This document shows positions 13,596 through 21,280 of a DNA stretch of 64,000 nucleotides, piece after piece. Source of the stretch: a virus; the IMG/VR virus record IMGVR_UViG_3300032252_000001, positions 1 through 64,000 of that record; one strand, 5' to 3'. Position 1 is the stretch's first letter, and each line of letters begins with the position of its first letter. The notes under the pieces are model-generated. The model did no database searches, had not been told where the DNA came from, and worked only from the letters and a program-made list of their open reading frames with translations. A program made the position numbers and the translations under genes.

Positions 13596-14714
13596 ATGAA
13601 ACGTGGAATGACACTCGAAAGCCTTCTCACCACCGTGGTCGAGCAACGCAAGACGAAGCGTGACTTCGTAGCCAATACCAAGGAATCCATTGCCATGGTT
13701 GACGCTGCCGACATGCCCAATCAGGTTGCTATAGTGCTGCGCAAGGAAGGTTCAGCTGAGTTGGAACGGTTCTCAATTACTGAGAACTGCCACCGTCAAA
13801 TCGCTGGTCGGCTTCAGATTCCTTGGAAGTATTACGACCGACTGCTGGCCGATCACCGTGACTTGGTGATCTCTCAGGTCAACGCCCTGTTTGAGCGTGA
13901 ACCCCAAACACGCTTGCTGCGCACTCTGGATGGCAAGGCTCGCGCCTTCCTGTCTGACCGCTACAAGGTGCTGGACAACGATCAGGTTCTGGAGCAGGTT
14001 TTGCCGCCGATAGTCCATGGCGACATCCAGTCCCAGCTGCTGTCCTCGAACATCACTGAGAACAAGATGTTCATGAAGGTCTTGTTCACTGACGACTCGC
14101 TGGCACAAGAGATCGGTACAACTCGTAATGGCACCCCTGACATCGTACGTCCGGGTGCTATCGTTGAGAACTCCGAGACTGGCCTTGGATCAATGACGAC
14201 GAAGGGTTTCTTCTACCGCGACTTTTGCCTTAACGGCTGCGTATTCGGTATGACGGAAATCTTCAGCACGAAGCGCATTCACCTCGGTGGTAAGTTGGTT
14301 GCCAACGGTGAGTTCGAGGTTTTCTCGGACGAGACCAAGCGTAAGCAAAACGAGCTGATCATCGCTGAGGTCACTGACACCATGACCGCGCTGACAAACC
14401 CTGAGAACGTCCAGAAGATGGGCGATGCCTTGCGAGCCACCAAAGAGGGCACACAGGTGAAGAACGCCTTCGCTGCCGTCGATCAGCTGGCCAAGGAAGT
14501 TCCGGTTCGTGACTCTGAGAAAGAGTCGATCATCGAGAACCTGTTGTCTGATGGCGACATGACTCGTTGGGGCATGTTGAACGCTGTCACCAAGGTTGCC
14601 AACACGGATGCCGTCGATTACGAACGCGCCTGCGAGTTGGAGAACATCGGTGGCCAGCTGCTGGACATGCAGATGAGCCAGTGGAACCGCATAGCCGTCG
14701 CAGAAGCGGCATAA
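13596..14714 (+). CDS. DUF932-family protein
   Basis: A 372-residue protein behind a GGAGAAAAACA site. It shows the DUF932 / phage-plasmid TIGR03299-type pattern: Gln/His-containing N-terminal region (about 70-90, IAGRLQIPWKYYDRLLA), then RAFLSDRYKVLDNDQVLEQV near residue 128, and a Gly-rich beta domain including GFFYRDFCLNGCVFGMTEIF. Family members occur in phages and plasmids near recombination and anti-defence genes, but the biochemical role is not established. It has its own promoter and is followed by a terminator, so it could be transcribed at high level alone. Confidence 0.75.
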   Translation: MKRGMTLESLLTTVVEQRKTKRDFVANTKESIAMVDAADMPNQVAIVLRKEGSAELERFSITENCHRQIAGRLQIPWKYYDRLLADHRDLVISQVNALFEREPQTRLLRTLDGKARAFLSDRYKVLDNDQVLEQVLPPIVHGDIQSQLLSSNITENKMFMKVLFTDDSLAQEIGTTRNGTPDIVRPGAIVENSETGLGSMTTKGFFYRDFCLNGCVFGMTEIFSTKRIHLGGKLVANGEFEVFSDETKRKQNELIIAEVTDTMTALTNPENVQKMGDALRATKEGTQVKNAFAAVDQLAKEVPVRDSEKESIIENLLSDGDMTRWGMLNAVTKVANTDAVDYERACELENIGGQLLDMQMSQWNRIAVAEAA

Positions 14715-14735
14715 CCTAACGGGGTGCCTAGAGTT

Positions 14736-14784
14736 GGCTTAAATGAGGCTCTGTGACAAAGCTGCAACCTCAGCCCTTTTTTTT
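14736..14784 (+). terminator. Rho-independent terminator/attenuator after DUF932 gene
   Basis: TGAGG (14744-14748) pairs with CCTCA (14768-14772), extended by GGC/GCC with a bulge, and is directly followed by eight T residues (14777-14784). The next gene starts 16 nt later with its own ribosome binding site, so partial read-through probably controls it. Confidence 0.7.
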
Positions 14785-14799
14785 AACTGGAGAAAAACA

Positions 14800-15342
14800 A
14801 TGTCAAAAGACCCACATCAATACGCAGCAAAGCTACTTGATCGGCTCATAAACCTTGATCAACAGGTCCATGGAGCCTTCTACGAGATGGGGCAGATTCT
14901 CTCTGCCATCGCTCACGGCAAGCTGCACGATATCCTTGGCTACGAATCGACAGGTCATCTGATTGACGAAGAGCTGTCGTTCTCGAAGTCTCAGGGCTAC
15001 CGATACCTGCATACCTTCAGGCACTTCAAGCGGCTCGGATATAACAAGACAGAGGCGCTGGACCTGATCAACGATTTCAGCTTCACGCACATGGCGAAGT
15101 ATCTGCCCACCGCTGACCAGAAGGTTGGCAAACGGGCTATCAGCAACGCCATCGCGAAGCAGATCGAGCAGGGCAGGCAGATCAACTTCCAGCTGAAGCA
15201 GAAGGACCTTGAGCTGCTGAAGAGGGTTCTAATCTCTCTGGGTGCAGAAGACCGTGAAGGCAGGCTAATGAACAGCTCCGAGGCGCTAATGGCGCTTGCT
15301 CGGGAGTTCGACCGCAGGCCAAAACTGAAAGCTGTAAGCTGA
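14800..15342 (+). CDS. DUF3102-like helical protein
   Basis: A 180-residue protein from ATG 14800, behind TGGAGAAAAACA. The arrangement AFYEMGQILSAIAHGKLHDI, then E-L-S-F-S-K-S-Q-G-Y-R-Y-L resembles DUF3102/ParB-adjacent helical proteins, in which a G-x-x-L-x-x-x-(K) helix precedes an S-x-x-x-A-x-R-Y DNA-binding-like helix. A Lys-rich helical tail follows (QLKQKDLELLKRVLISLGAE). It is probably DNA-associated; similarity is moderate. It is separated from the DUF932 gene by a strong terminator. Confidence 0.5.
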   Translation: MSKDPHQYAAKLLDRLINLDQQVHGAFYEMGQILSAIAHGKLHDILGYESTGHLIDEELSFSKSQGYRYLHTFRHFKRLGYNKTEALDLINDFSFTHMAKYLPTADQKVGKRAISNAIAKQIEQGRQINFQLKQKDLELLKRVLISLGAEDREGRLMNSSEALMALAREFDRRPKLKAVS

Positions 15343-15370
15343 AAAAAGGGGGGCAGCGTTTGCTGCCCCC
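15341..15370 (-). terminator. Terminator between convergent operons
   Basis: GGGGGCAGC (15349-15357) and GCTGCCCCC (15362-15370) form a 9-bp stem with a GTTT loop. Read leftward the stem is followed by TTTTTT, the canonical form, so it ends the helicase operon. Read rightward it may also slow transcription after the DUF3102-like gene. Confidence 0.85.
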
Positions 15371-15423
15371 TAATCAGTAGGTTTTGAAGAATAACAATGA
15401 ATGGCATTGGCCAGACCCACTGA

Positions 15424-15795
15424 CTATCTCACAATCTCCACCCGGACACCATACTCTGCTTCAACCATGGCTCGCCTGAGCCGGGAAGCGTTAGTATCCA
15501 TCCCCTTCACGTCCTCAACGTGCTTCTTGCCTCTATCATCAATGAACTCGAAGTCAGCCTTGTAGCTGGCCCTGCGACCGTTCGGATAGCGCTCAGATCG
15601 AATCAGGACATCCCTGCCACCACACTTCAGCCAGAACTTTGGCTGTAGTTTCAGGTCACTGATCTTGCCGCCCTTCTCCAGCGCTTTCAGCTCGCAATAG
15701 CGTTCGTATTCTCTTATTGAGTCGAAGGTGTGTCCGTCGAACTTGACCTTTTTGTTGTAGTACTTGGCTGGCTTTTTCTGTGCTGCTCTTCCCAC
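15424..15795 (-). CDS. DUF1064-type PD-(D/E)XK nuclease-like protein
   Basis: A 123-residue protein; I chose GTG 15795 (GGAGG about 7 nt upstream) over the ATG at 15858, which extends far into the previous gene. It has VKFDGHTFDSIREYERYCEL, basic strands, then YKADFEFIDDRGKKHVEDVK and GMDT-x-x-SRLRR. E-x(n)-D-F...H-V-E-D-V-K is the PD-(D/E)XK core of DUF1064/phage resolvase-like nucleases (D of ADFEF; E and K of VEDVK). Its likely role is cleavage of branched DNA before packaging or during recombination. It is the last gene of the helicase operon. Confidence 0.7.
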   Translation of the reverse strand: MGRAAQKKPAKYYNKKVKFDGHTFDSIREYERYCELKALEKGGKISDLKLQPKFWLKCGGRDVLIRSERYPNGRRASYKADFEFIDDRGKKHVEDVKGMDTNASRLRRAMVEAEYGVRVEIVR

Positions 15796-16103
15796 CTCAC
15801 TGCCTCCGCAAAAATGTTGTATGGCAGCTGGTTGTTCACCCAGATGAGGTGGTCCCATTGCCTGCCGAAATCCTTTTCCCAGCTCTCAACCCCATACCCG
15901 GAATCGATGCCAGAGTTTCCAGTATGGTACACGGCATTGAGTGGTATCTGTAGGAACGGGTTCTGTTTCTGCCCTACACCTACGTGCCAGCCCATGTCTT
16001 TCATGGACCCACCGTGGCAATGGTGCAGCGTGACAAACGGGCTGCGCGAGACGGCACACCGCAGCTGTCTCAAATACTTCTCGTGCTTACTAACCGACAC
16101 CAT
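15714..16103 (-). CDS. HNH/YbcO-DUF968-like recombination endonuclease
   Basis: A 129-residue protein from ATG 16103, overlapping the previous stop by 14 nt. The core reads VTLHHCHGGSMKDMGWHVGV then IPLNAVYHTGNSGIDSGYGV and SWEKDFGRQW. H-H-C-H-G-G-S followed by P-L-x-x-x-Y-H-T-G is the pattern of small phage HNH recombination nucleases of the YbcO/DUF968 type, with His and Cys forming the metal site. The tail is Ser/Thr-rich and overlaps the DUF1064-like gene. Together with that gene it suggests a resolvase/junction-processing pair. Confidence 0.65.
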   Translation of the reverse strand: MVSVSKHEKYLRQLRCAVSRSPFVTLHHCHGGSMKDMGWHVGVGQKQNPFLQIPLNAVYHTGNSGIDSGYGVESWEKDFGRQWDHLIWVNNQLPYNIFAEAVRWEEQHRKSQPSTTTKRSSSTDTPSTQ

Positions 16104-16533
16104 CCATCTTAACTCGCACGAACTCCCCAATCGGAATATGGTAGCACTGCTCGATGTCTTTTTTGTCGTTTCGGTCACGCCTTCCACCTTCAGCGACCCA
16201 CCAGTTTGCGGTTGACCCCTCGTCCAGTTGTCGCCACCAGACTCCATCACCCTCCCACCGAACGATAAGAAACACCGGCAACGGGTGCCAACGCTCTATC
16301 AGGCCATCTACCTTAGCTTTGCTAATCATGTAGGTTGTGTAATCGCTCCTGCTGCACGTCCTGCACTTGATCTCACCAATCGCCACACGCTCGCCACTGC
16401 GCCAGAACGATACATCTGGTGAGTAATCATCTATCTCCTTCACCTTCTTGTACGTGCAGTTCATATTCAAACAAAAGATTTTTGCCACACCGTCCTCATT
16501 AGTGCGGTCGCCTTTTGTCTCATACCTTGGCAT
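16090..16533 (-). CDS. PD-(D/E)XK-like nuclease
   Basis: A 147-residue protein. SPDVSFWRSGERVAIGEIKC has the PD-(x)n-(D/E)-x-K active-site arrangement (P-D, then G-E-I-K about 13 residues later), followed by CRTCSRSDYTTY, which with an earlier Cys pair (FCLNMNC) might bind metal. The C-terminus has paired Trp (GVWWRQLDE, NWWVAEGG). Likely a DNA endonuclease of the restriction-like fold. The start abuts the stop of the upstream gene, and its own stop overlaps the HNH gene. Confidence 0.6.
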   Translation of the reverse strand: MPRYETKGDRTNEDGVAKIFCLNMNCTYKKVKEIDDYSPDVSFWRSGERVAIGEIKCRTCSRSDYTTYMISKAKVDGLIERWHPLPVFLIVRWEGDGVWWRQLDEGSTANWWVAEGGRRDRNDKKDIEQCYHIPIGEFVRVKMDGVG

Positions 16534-17198
16534 CAGTATTCACCCTGCCACATCAGGAACGGTCGCCTGACCTCGTTGTGAAAGCGCTCTGCCAGCCTCT
16601 CATCTTTGTCCAGCTCAGACCGAGACTGGATGTCCAGATAACAATACAGCCACAGCCTTGCCGTGTCTTCGTCGTAGTCGCCGGGAGCCTGTGGGTTGAT
16701 CTCCCCAAGGTAACACCAGAACCCCTCGTTCTTACACAGCATCGCGGCGGCGTAGCTGGGGCGCTCTGAGGGCCGCGTACTCTGCTTCTCGACCCGATCC
16801 CTCACCTTCTGATCAATAATCTCTTCGTCGTCGTCCAGCTCCACCAGAGAGATGATCAGAGGCTGTTTACGACCGATGCCATCGAACGGATGGCCCAGCA
16901 GGTCACCACATAGCCAGAACTTCGCTGTGTGGCCGTTGGTCTGGCTGTCATTCCACCCGGCCAGCATCACCTCGTCTTCGTACAGCAGGTGCATGAGCGC
17001 GTCCTTCGCGTACGTCTGGCACACCATCATAAAGCGTGTCCCGGCTCTGCCCTTACGGCGCTTCGTGAACGCATGGAACGGGTTGCGCCTGTCCTCTGCG
17101 TCCTTGTCCATGGGCAGCTTGAAGGTCACGGTGCTGCCGTTCTCGTCGTTCCAGTCTGCTCTGGCCATGGTGACCTTGCCTGTCCATGCAATGCTCAC
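16533..17198 (-). CDS. Hypothetical protein of helicase operon
   Basis: A 221-residue protein starting MSIAWTGKVTMARADWNDEN. It has a basic patch (KRRKGRAGTRFMMVCQTY), a beta-rich centre (MLAGWNDSQTNGHTAKFWLC) and an acidic helical part (about 120-135). A C-terminal acidic helix contains DKDERLAERFHNEV. No catalytic signature is recognised. Its place between a small helical gene and the nuclease genes suggests a DNA-metabolism accessory role such as single-strand or junction binding. Confidence 0.6.
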   Translation of the reverse strand: MSIAWTGKVTMARADWNDENGSTVTFKLPMDKDAEDRRNPFHAFTKRRKGRAGTRFMMVCQTYAKDALMHLLYEDEVMLAGWNDSQTNGHTAKFWLCGDLLGHPFDGIGRKQPLIISLVELDDDEEIIDQKVRDRVEKQSTRPSERPSYAAAMLCKNEGFWCYLGEINPQAPGDYDEDTARLWLYCYLDIQSRSELDKDERLAERFHNEVRRPFLMWQGEY

Positions 17199-17461
17199 TG
17201 CTTCAGCTCCTTCAGTGCTTTCTTGTCGCTCTTTTTAATCCACAAGCGCACAATATCCTTCGCTATTCTGTAGTCCTTCATTTCGCGCACGTGATCGCCA
17301 AGCGAGCCTTCGTCTTCGTACATCCCTTCACCCATCCATGGGTCCCAGTCGTCACCATCACGTCCATTACAGACAACCAGCAGAATTGCCAGACGGTCAG
17401 CCAGCATCCTGATCCTAGTGTCAGCTACCAGCTGCACTCTGTCCTGTGTTTCGTTTTTCAT
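17195..17461 (-). CDS. Hypothetical helical protein
   Basis: An 88-residue protein from ATG 17461, preceded by GGAGAAG, overlapping the helicase 3' end by 41 nt. It is mostly helical (TRIRMLADRLAILLVVCNGR) with an acidic middle and a Lys-rich C-terminus (IKKSDKKALKELKQ). The stop overlaps the next start. The family is unknown. Confidence 0.55.
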   Translation of the reverse strand: MKNETQDRVQLVADTRIRMLADRLAILLVVCNGRDGDDWDPWMGEGMYEDEGSLGDHVREMKDYRIAKDIVRLWIKKSDKKALKELKQ

Positions 17462-18971
17462 TGTTAATCTTCTCCATTTTTTTTGCATACGCTATGTTGC
17501 GATGCCTGATGTATGCCTTCACCTCACCGTTCGGCTCCGAGGCTGGCATATCTTTATAGTAGTTCGGCCACACTTTGAATTTTGATTTGAATGTGTGCGC
17601 AACCCAACCTTCCTTCTTTCCGTTTAGCTCCGCGTATCCCTTCAGCATCGAGAACCAGTGCCGCTTCTCGTCCGTTGTCCAAACCTTCTTCTTTGCTGTT
17701 TTGCGTTTCTCTGCCCTGACCTCCATCAAGTCGCCTGAGCGAGACTCCACGTACTTGCCGTACTTCTCTGGGGTGTGCCCACAATGAGGACATACCAGTT
17801 GTCCGGTATAAACCGTCGCGCACTTCACGCATGTGATAGGCTTTCTTTCATCGAAGTCTTTTTGTCGGTCTGCTTTCGACGTGTGTAACGCCTTGCCCTC
17901 TTCGAGAACCCAGTCATGCTCATCTTGGATGAAGCCGTGTTCGTAGACGTTACCGCTATGGTCGAGGATGAAGCAGTCTTTCTTGTTGTCGGCTACTCGC
18001 AGGGTACGGCCACCCATCTGGAGATACAGGCCAAGATTCTTCGTAGGCCGCGCCAGAATATTACAGCTCAAACTCGGCTCATCGAAGCCCTCGGTAAAGA
18101 CCGCATAATTGCAGACAACCTGTATATTGCCTACCTTCAGGTCGGCTATGATTTGCTTTCGATCTTCCAGCGACGTGTCTCCATCTACGTGCGCTGCTTT
18201 AGCCCCTGCCTTGGCGAACTCGTCGCGCAAGTGAATCGAATGTTTGACCCCAGAGGCAAATACTATAGTTGGCCTGTCATGAGCAAGCCGATGCCAGTGT
18301 TCAACGATACCACCGACCAATGAGCGCTTATCCATTGCGCGTTCGAGTTCCCTTGGGTCGTAGTCTCCACCCTTCACTTTCACGCCAGTCAGGTCGGTTA
18401 TGTTTGGCGCAAACGTGACCGGCTCGCAGAGGTAGTCATGCTCGATCATCCAAGCAATGCTCGGCCCCTTAACCATGTAATCGTACACGTGACCCAGACC
18501 TTTGCCGTCTCCACGGATGGGTGTAGCCGTCAATCCAATGACGACATCTTCACCGTAGTGGTTGATCAGAGTGATGTAAGTCGGTGCAAGACTGCGGTGA
18601 GCCTCATCAACGATAATTATGTCCGAGTTGGGAAGGGGCAGCTTTTCCGTTGTGATACATCTGGCACGGATAGTGTCGATACTGGCCACCTGACAATCCG
18701 CTGCGCCGTATGGGTATTCACCGGCCATAAGAATGCCGTGGTCAACACCGAAATTAACCAGCTTGTCGGCACACTGGTAGATAAGCTCGCGGCGATGGGC
18801 GAGAAACATCGAACGACGCATCTTCTCCGCAGCAAGTTTTACGATCTGAGCTGCGATGACTGTCTTGCCACCCCCGGTCGGAACCACCACGAGTATCTTG
18901 CGATACCCCATGCCGATGGCTGACCTCACCTGATTGATGATGTCCCACTGCCAGTCCCATGGTGTGATCAT
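17421..18971 (-). CDS. SF2 DEAH helicase with zinc ribbon
   Basis: A 516-residue protein. Motif I is PTGGGKT (31-37), motif II DEAH (122-125), motif III TATP (148-151), and motif VI is the QMGGRTLR segment. After the helicase core, CVKCATVYTGQLVCPHCGHT forms a four-Cys zinc ribbon, followed by a basic helical tail. It belongs to the DEAD/DEAH family of phage helicases similar to RecG-like/UvsW-like and YprA-type unwinding ATPases. It probably remodels forks or recombination intermediates, acting with the exonuclease/annealing module and the nearby nucleases. It overlaps the upstream gene by 4 nt. Confidence 0.85.
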   Translation of the reverse strand: MITPWDWQWDIINQVRSAIGMGYRKILVVVPTGGGKTVIAAQIVKLAAEKMRRSMFLAHRRELIYQCADKLVNFGVDHGILMAGEYPYGAADCQVASIDTIRARCITTEKLPLPNSDIIIVDEAHRSLAPTYITLINHYGEDVVIGLTATPIRGDGKGLGHVYDYMVKGPSIAWMIEHDYLCEPVTFAPNITDLTGVKVKGGDYDPRELERAMDKRSLVGGIVEHWHRLAHDRPTIVFASGVKHSIHLRDEFAKAGAKAAHVDGDTSLEDRKQIIADLKVGNIQVVCNYAVFTEGFDEPSLSCNILARPTKNLGLYLQMGGRTLRVADNKKDCFILDHSGNVYEHGFIQDEHDWVLEEGKALHTSKADRQKDFDERKPITCVKCATVYTGQLVCPHCGHTPEKYGKYVESRSGDLMEVRAEKRKTAKKKVWTTDEKRHWFSMLKGYAELNGKKEGWVAHTFKSKFKVWPNYYKDMPASEPNGEVKAYIRHRNIAYAKKMEKINNEKRNTGQSAAGS

Positions 18972-19261
18972 TTCAGAAAGCCTTGTTCGCGCTGACGGCG
19001 AATCTTCTCTTGCATGTAGGCTTTCTTTCCGGCTGGTGTGCGCCGGTATTTATTCACGCTGCGCACGAAAGACCGGTATCCCTTCATCTCGACCAGACCC
19101 CTCTTGACCAGACGGCGAGCGGTGCCGCTGTGATGGCTCGCATCCCACGCACCGAAGTCCATTGGCTTTAGCCACTCAGTATCTGAGAGCTGCCATAGTA
19201 CCTCGAACTGATTGTCTGTTAGTTGCTGCAAGCGTATCTCCCGCGCACGTGGCCTTCCCAC
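18968..19261 (-). CDS. Winged-helix-like DNA-binding protein
   Basis: A 97-residue basic protein; only TTG (19276) or GTG (19261) starts are available before an in-frame stop. I prefer GTG. The middle reads FEVLWQLSDTEWLKPMDFGA then GTARRLVKRGLVEMKGY, a winged-helix pattern with R-L-V-x-R-G-L-V before the wing. The C-terminus is Lys/Arg-rich (AYMQEKIRRQREQGFLK). It lies upstream of and overlaps the helicase. It probably binds DNA, as a regulator or a helicase loader; evidence is from sequence pattern only. Confidence 0.55.
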   Translation of the reverse strand: MGRPRAREIRLQQLTDNQFEVLWQLSDTEWLKPMDFGAWDASHHSGTARRLVKRGLVEMKGYRSFVRSVNKYRRTPAGKKAYMQEKIRRQREQGFLK

Positions 19262-19394
19262 CCCAGCGTGGCGCAAAGCGACGACTTACGGTTTAGGTCT
19301 CCCACCTGTTCTCCCCACCGTATGGTCGTGGTCACCGGACGCGAGTTCAGGATGTGAGTTGCGGTCACGCCTGCATCCAACACCGACTGGTGGA

Positions 19395-19472
19395 GATGCT
19401 TGACTTGTTTAGACAGGGCAGTGTGGTAGGATTGCCTTGTCTGATGTTTCGCCGGTCAAGCATCAACATCAG
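19395..19472. other. Structured non-coding region with nested and alternative stems
   Basis: The 243-bp gap between 19276 and 19520 holds no convincing gene. GATGCTTGAC (19395-19404) pairs perfectly with GTCAAGCATC (19455-19464), enclosing a 9-bp stem GACAGGGCA/TGCCTTGTC (19412-19420 with 19433-19441, one G-T pair). CTGATGTT/AACATCAG (19441-19448 with 19465-19472) is a mutually exclusive 8-bp stem. Such switching structure suits a small RNA, an attenuator, an origin or a protein-binding site. No promoter is clear. Confidence 0.5.
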
Positions 19473-19476
19473 ATTT

Positions 19477-19509
19477 GAAGCCCCACTTGCGTCTCTGCGG
19501 TGGGGCTTC
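19477..19509. terminator. Hairpin downstream of XRE-like repressor gene
   Basis: GAAGCCCCAC (19477-19486) and GTGGGGCTTC (19500-19509) form a perfect 10-bp stem with a 13-nt loop. Rightward it is followed by GTTATTTATA and leftward by AAATCTG, so T-runs are poor on both sides. It is probably the end of the 19520 transcript or the 3' end of an RNA made from the structured region. Confidence 0.55.
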
Positions 19510-19519
19510 GTTATTTATA

Positions 19520-19774
19520 CTACTTGTCGAATATCTCTTCAACCGTCATTGGGTAATCATTGCGCTTTGCGTACTCGACTATCTTCAGCGCAGCTGGCCC
19601 ACGCGGCTTCGACTTCCCTTCGGTCTCCCAAACCCTGAGCGTGTCCACGTTCACACCCAATAGCTCAGCAAACTCGTGCCTGTCCATCCGTAACTCTTCA
19701 CGAAAACGACGTATTGTGTTGGGGTGCGGTGGCTTTGCGTCTGGTCGTAAACTCGGGCCGTAGGGGTCTGCCAT
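19520..19774 (-). CDS. XRE-family HTH repressor candidate
   Basis: An 84-residue protein; ATG 19774 follows an AAGAGAG site. Residues about 20-60 read TIRRFREELRMDRHEFAELL then GVNVDTLRVWETEGK, the HTH_3/XRE pattern with W-E-x-G-K ending. The length and single HTH resemble Cro-like repressors and antitoxin-type regulators. It is divergent from the recombination operon across an operator pair (19800-19837), so it is the best-placed candidate to bind the dyads. No toxin partner is adjacent. Confidence 0.75.
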   Translation of the reverse strand: MADPYGPSLRPDAKPPHPNTIRRFREELRMDRHEFAELLGVNVDTLRVWETEGKSKPRGPAALKIVEYAKRNDYPMTVEEIFDK

Positions 19775-19799
19775 CACAGTTGCTCTCTCTTATTTCTGT

Positions 19800-19861
19800 T
19801 TATCGGTGAGGGATGAAACTTTACCACTGAGTGTTGACTTTTACCAGCTCTCAGGCATACT
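19800..19861 (+). promoter_or_regulatory. Divergent control region with tandem operator pair
   Basis: TTGACT (19834-19839) and CATACT (19856-19861, 16-nt spacer) form the rightward promoter for the recombination module. Dyads TTATCGG-TGA-GGGATGA (19800-19816) and TTACCAC-TGA-GTGTTGA (19821-19837) repeat at 21 bp and overlap the -35. Leftward, TGGTAA and GATAAA 16 nt apart could serve the XRE gene, so a bound protein could control both directions. Confidence 0.75.
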
Positions 19862-19911
19862 ACTCTGACGAACCGTACTGGCTGTCAGTACGCAATAATC
19901 AGGAGAGAACT

Positions 19912-20859
19912 ATGGCACTCACGCCAGAGCAGCTTGAACAGCGACGATCAGGTATTGGTGGGTCAGATGCAGCCACCGTGCTGGGACTCAACCCATTCAC
20001 CACGGCCTACGAGCTTTACCTTGACAAGATTGGTGAAGCGCCACCCGAAGACGAAGATTTTTTGAAAGAGTCTCGCTACTGGGGCAGCGTTCTCGAAGAG
20101 CCAGTATGCAATCGTTACGCTGAAGAGTTCGACTACAAGATTCAGCGAGCCAACCAACTCATCCGCTCCAAAGAACACCCATTCATGATAGCCAACATCG
20201 ACCGAAAGGTCGTTGGCCTGAAGCAATTGCGCATAGGGTTTGAAGCTAAAACCGCAGCTCGTCCTGATGGCTGGGGCGAGTCAGGCAGCGCAGAAATACC
20301 ACCGTATATCATGCTCCAGTGTCAGCACTATCTGGCTGTCACCGGCTACGACTTCTGGGACTTGGCGGTGTTGATTGGCAATAGGGATTTCCGTACTTAC
20401 AGGATTGCCCCGATTCATGACATGATCGATGAGCTGGTCGCAGCTGAGCAAGAATTCTGGGACCGCGTTGAAAACCGTGTCGCTCCAGAACCTCAGTGGC
20501 AATCAGCAGCAACGACACGCCTGATAAAGAACCTCTACCCCGGCACCAACGGTCAGGTAGTAGAGCTACCTACTGTTGCGCAAACATATCAGGACGTACT
20601 GAAAGATGCTCAAGAACAAGCGAAACTATTCAACGGTGTTATCGACGGCTGCAAGAACCGCATCGCTATGCTCATGGGAGAAGCCGCAGTCGGAATCCTC
20701 CCAGATGGATCGGCCTACACCCGCAAAGAACAAAAGCGTAAGGCTTTCGAGGTTCCAGAGACCACCTTCATTGCTACCAGACACACCACAAAGCTCCCAG
20801 TGGCTGCGACCAAAGCAATCGAAGAAGGGACCTTAATCAAGATCGAGAACAACTCGTGA
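19912..20859 (+). CDS. YqaJ-type viral recombinase (lambda exonuclease-like)
   Basis: A 315-residue protein; ATG 19912 has AGGAGAG upstream. The N-terminus RRSGIGGSDAATVLGLNPFT is the YqaJ signature. FEAKTA (E-x-K of the PD-(D/E)XK site) and YIMLQCQHYLAVTGYDFWDL follow. It is a 5'-3' double-strand exonuclease that leaves 3' single strands for the RecT-like annealase downstream. The C-terminal 90 residues are helical and not needed for the fold in smaller homologues. It is the first gene of a tightly overlapping operon. Confidence 0.85.
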   Translation: MALTPEQLEQRRSGIGGSDAATVLGLNPFTTAYELYLDKIGEAPPEDEDFLKESRYWGSVLEEPVCNRYAEEFDYKIQRANQLIRSKEHPFMIANIDRKVVGLKQLRIGFEAKTAARPDGWGESGSAEIPPYIMLQCQHYLAVTGYDFWDLAVLIGNRDFRTYRIAPIHDMIDELVAAEQEFWDRVENRVAPEPQWQSAATTRLIKNLYPGTNGQVVELPTVAQTYQDVLKDAQEQAKLFNGVIDGCKNRIAMLMGEAAVGILPDGSAYTRKEQKRKAFEVPETTFIATRHTTKLPVAATKAIEEGTLIKIENNS

Positions 20860-21152
20860 GCAGGTTCCCGGTAACGATTAACGACGACGGCACGGTGCAG
20901 TGGCACGGCGTTGATACCGGCAAGACCAAGGTGCTGGCTATGAGTTCAGACCCAAAGCTGATCGCCCTGCATATAGCTGGGCACAGCTTCTGGTCCGGGC
21001 GATGCCAGCATTACGCAAACGCGGAGATCGTGGTGCATAAGTATGAAGATGGGCCAAACCCTCGCAAGATATTTTTAGTTGAGCTGTTCGGCGTAATGAG
21101 CTGGCCAGCACGAGGCGACAAGTGGACACCAAAGCATGGAGAAGAACTATGA
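20856..21152 (+). CDS. Hypothetical protein between exonuclease and RecT
   Basis: A 98-residue protein starting at GTG 20856 inside the stop of the exonuclease gene. It has ALHIAGHSFWSGRCQHYANA and a C-terminus ending KWTPKHGEEL. It is beta-rich with several His and Cys but no known motif. Coupled translation with exonuclease and RecT suggests a recombination accessory. The family is not recognised. Confidence 0.55.
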   Translation: MSRFPVTINDDGTVQWHGVDTGKTKVLAMSSDPKLIALHIAGHSFWSGRCQHYANAEIVVHKYEDGPNPRKIFLVELFGVMSWPARGDKWTPKHGEEL

Positions 21153-21280
21153 ATGCTACACAAAGAATCGAAGACATCACCAAGCGTATCGCAGCAACCA
21201 GTGACCTGAAGAAACTGGAGCGCCTGTGCGGAGAACTCAAGGCCGCATGTCATCAGCTTGAAGGTGAGATAAAGAAATGA
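21149..21280 (+). CDS. Small helical protein, 43 residues
   Basis: A short ORF tied at both ends by ATGA overlaps. It encodes MNATQRIEDITKRIAATSDL, then KKLERLCGELKAACHQLEGE, one or two amphipathic helices likely to form a coiled coil. The length and coupling suggest a small partner of the recombination proteins. Confidence 0.55.
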   Translation: MNATQRIEDITKRIAATSDLKKLERLCGELKAACHQLEGEIKK

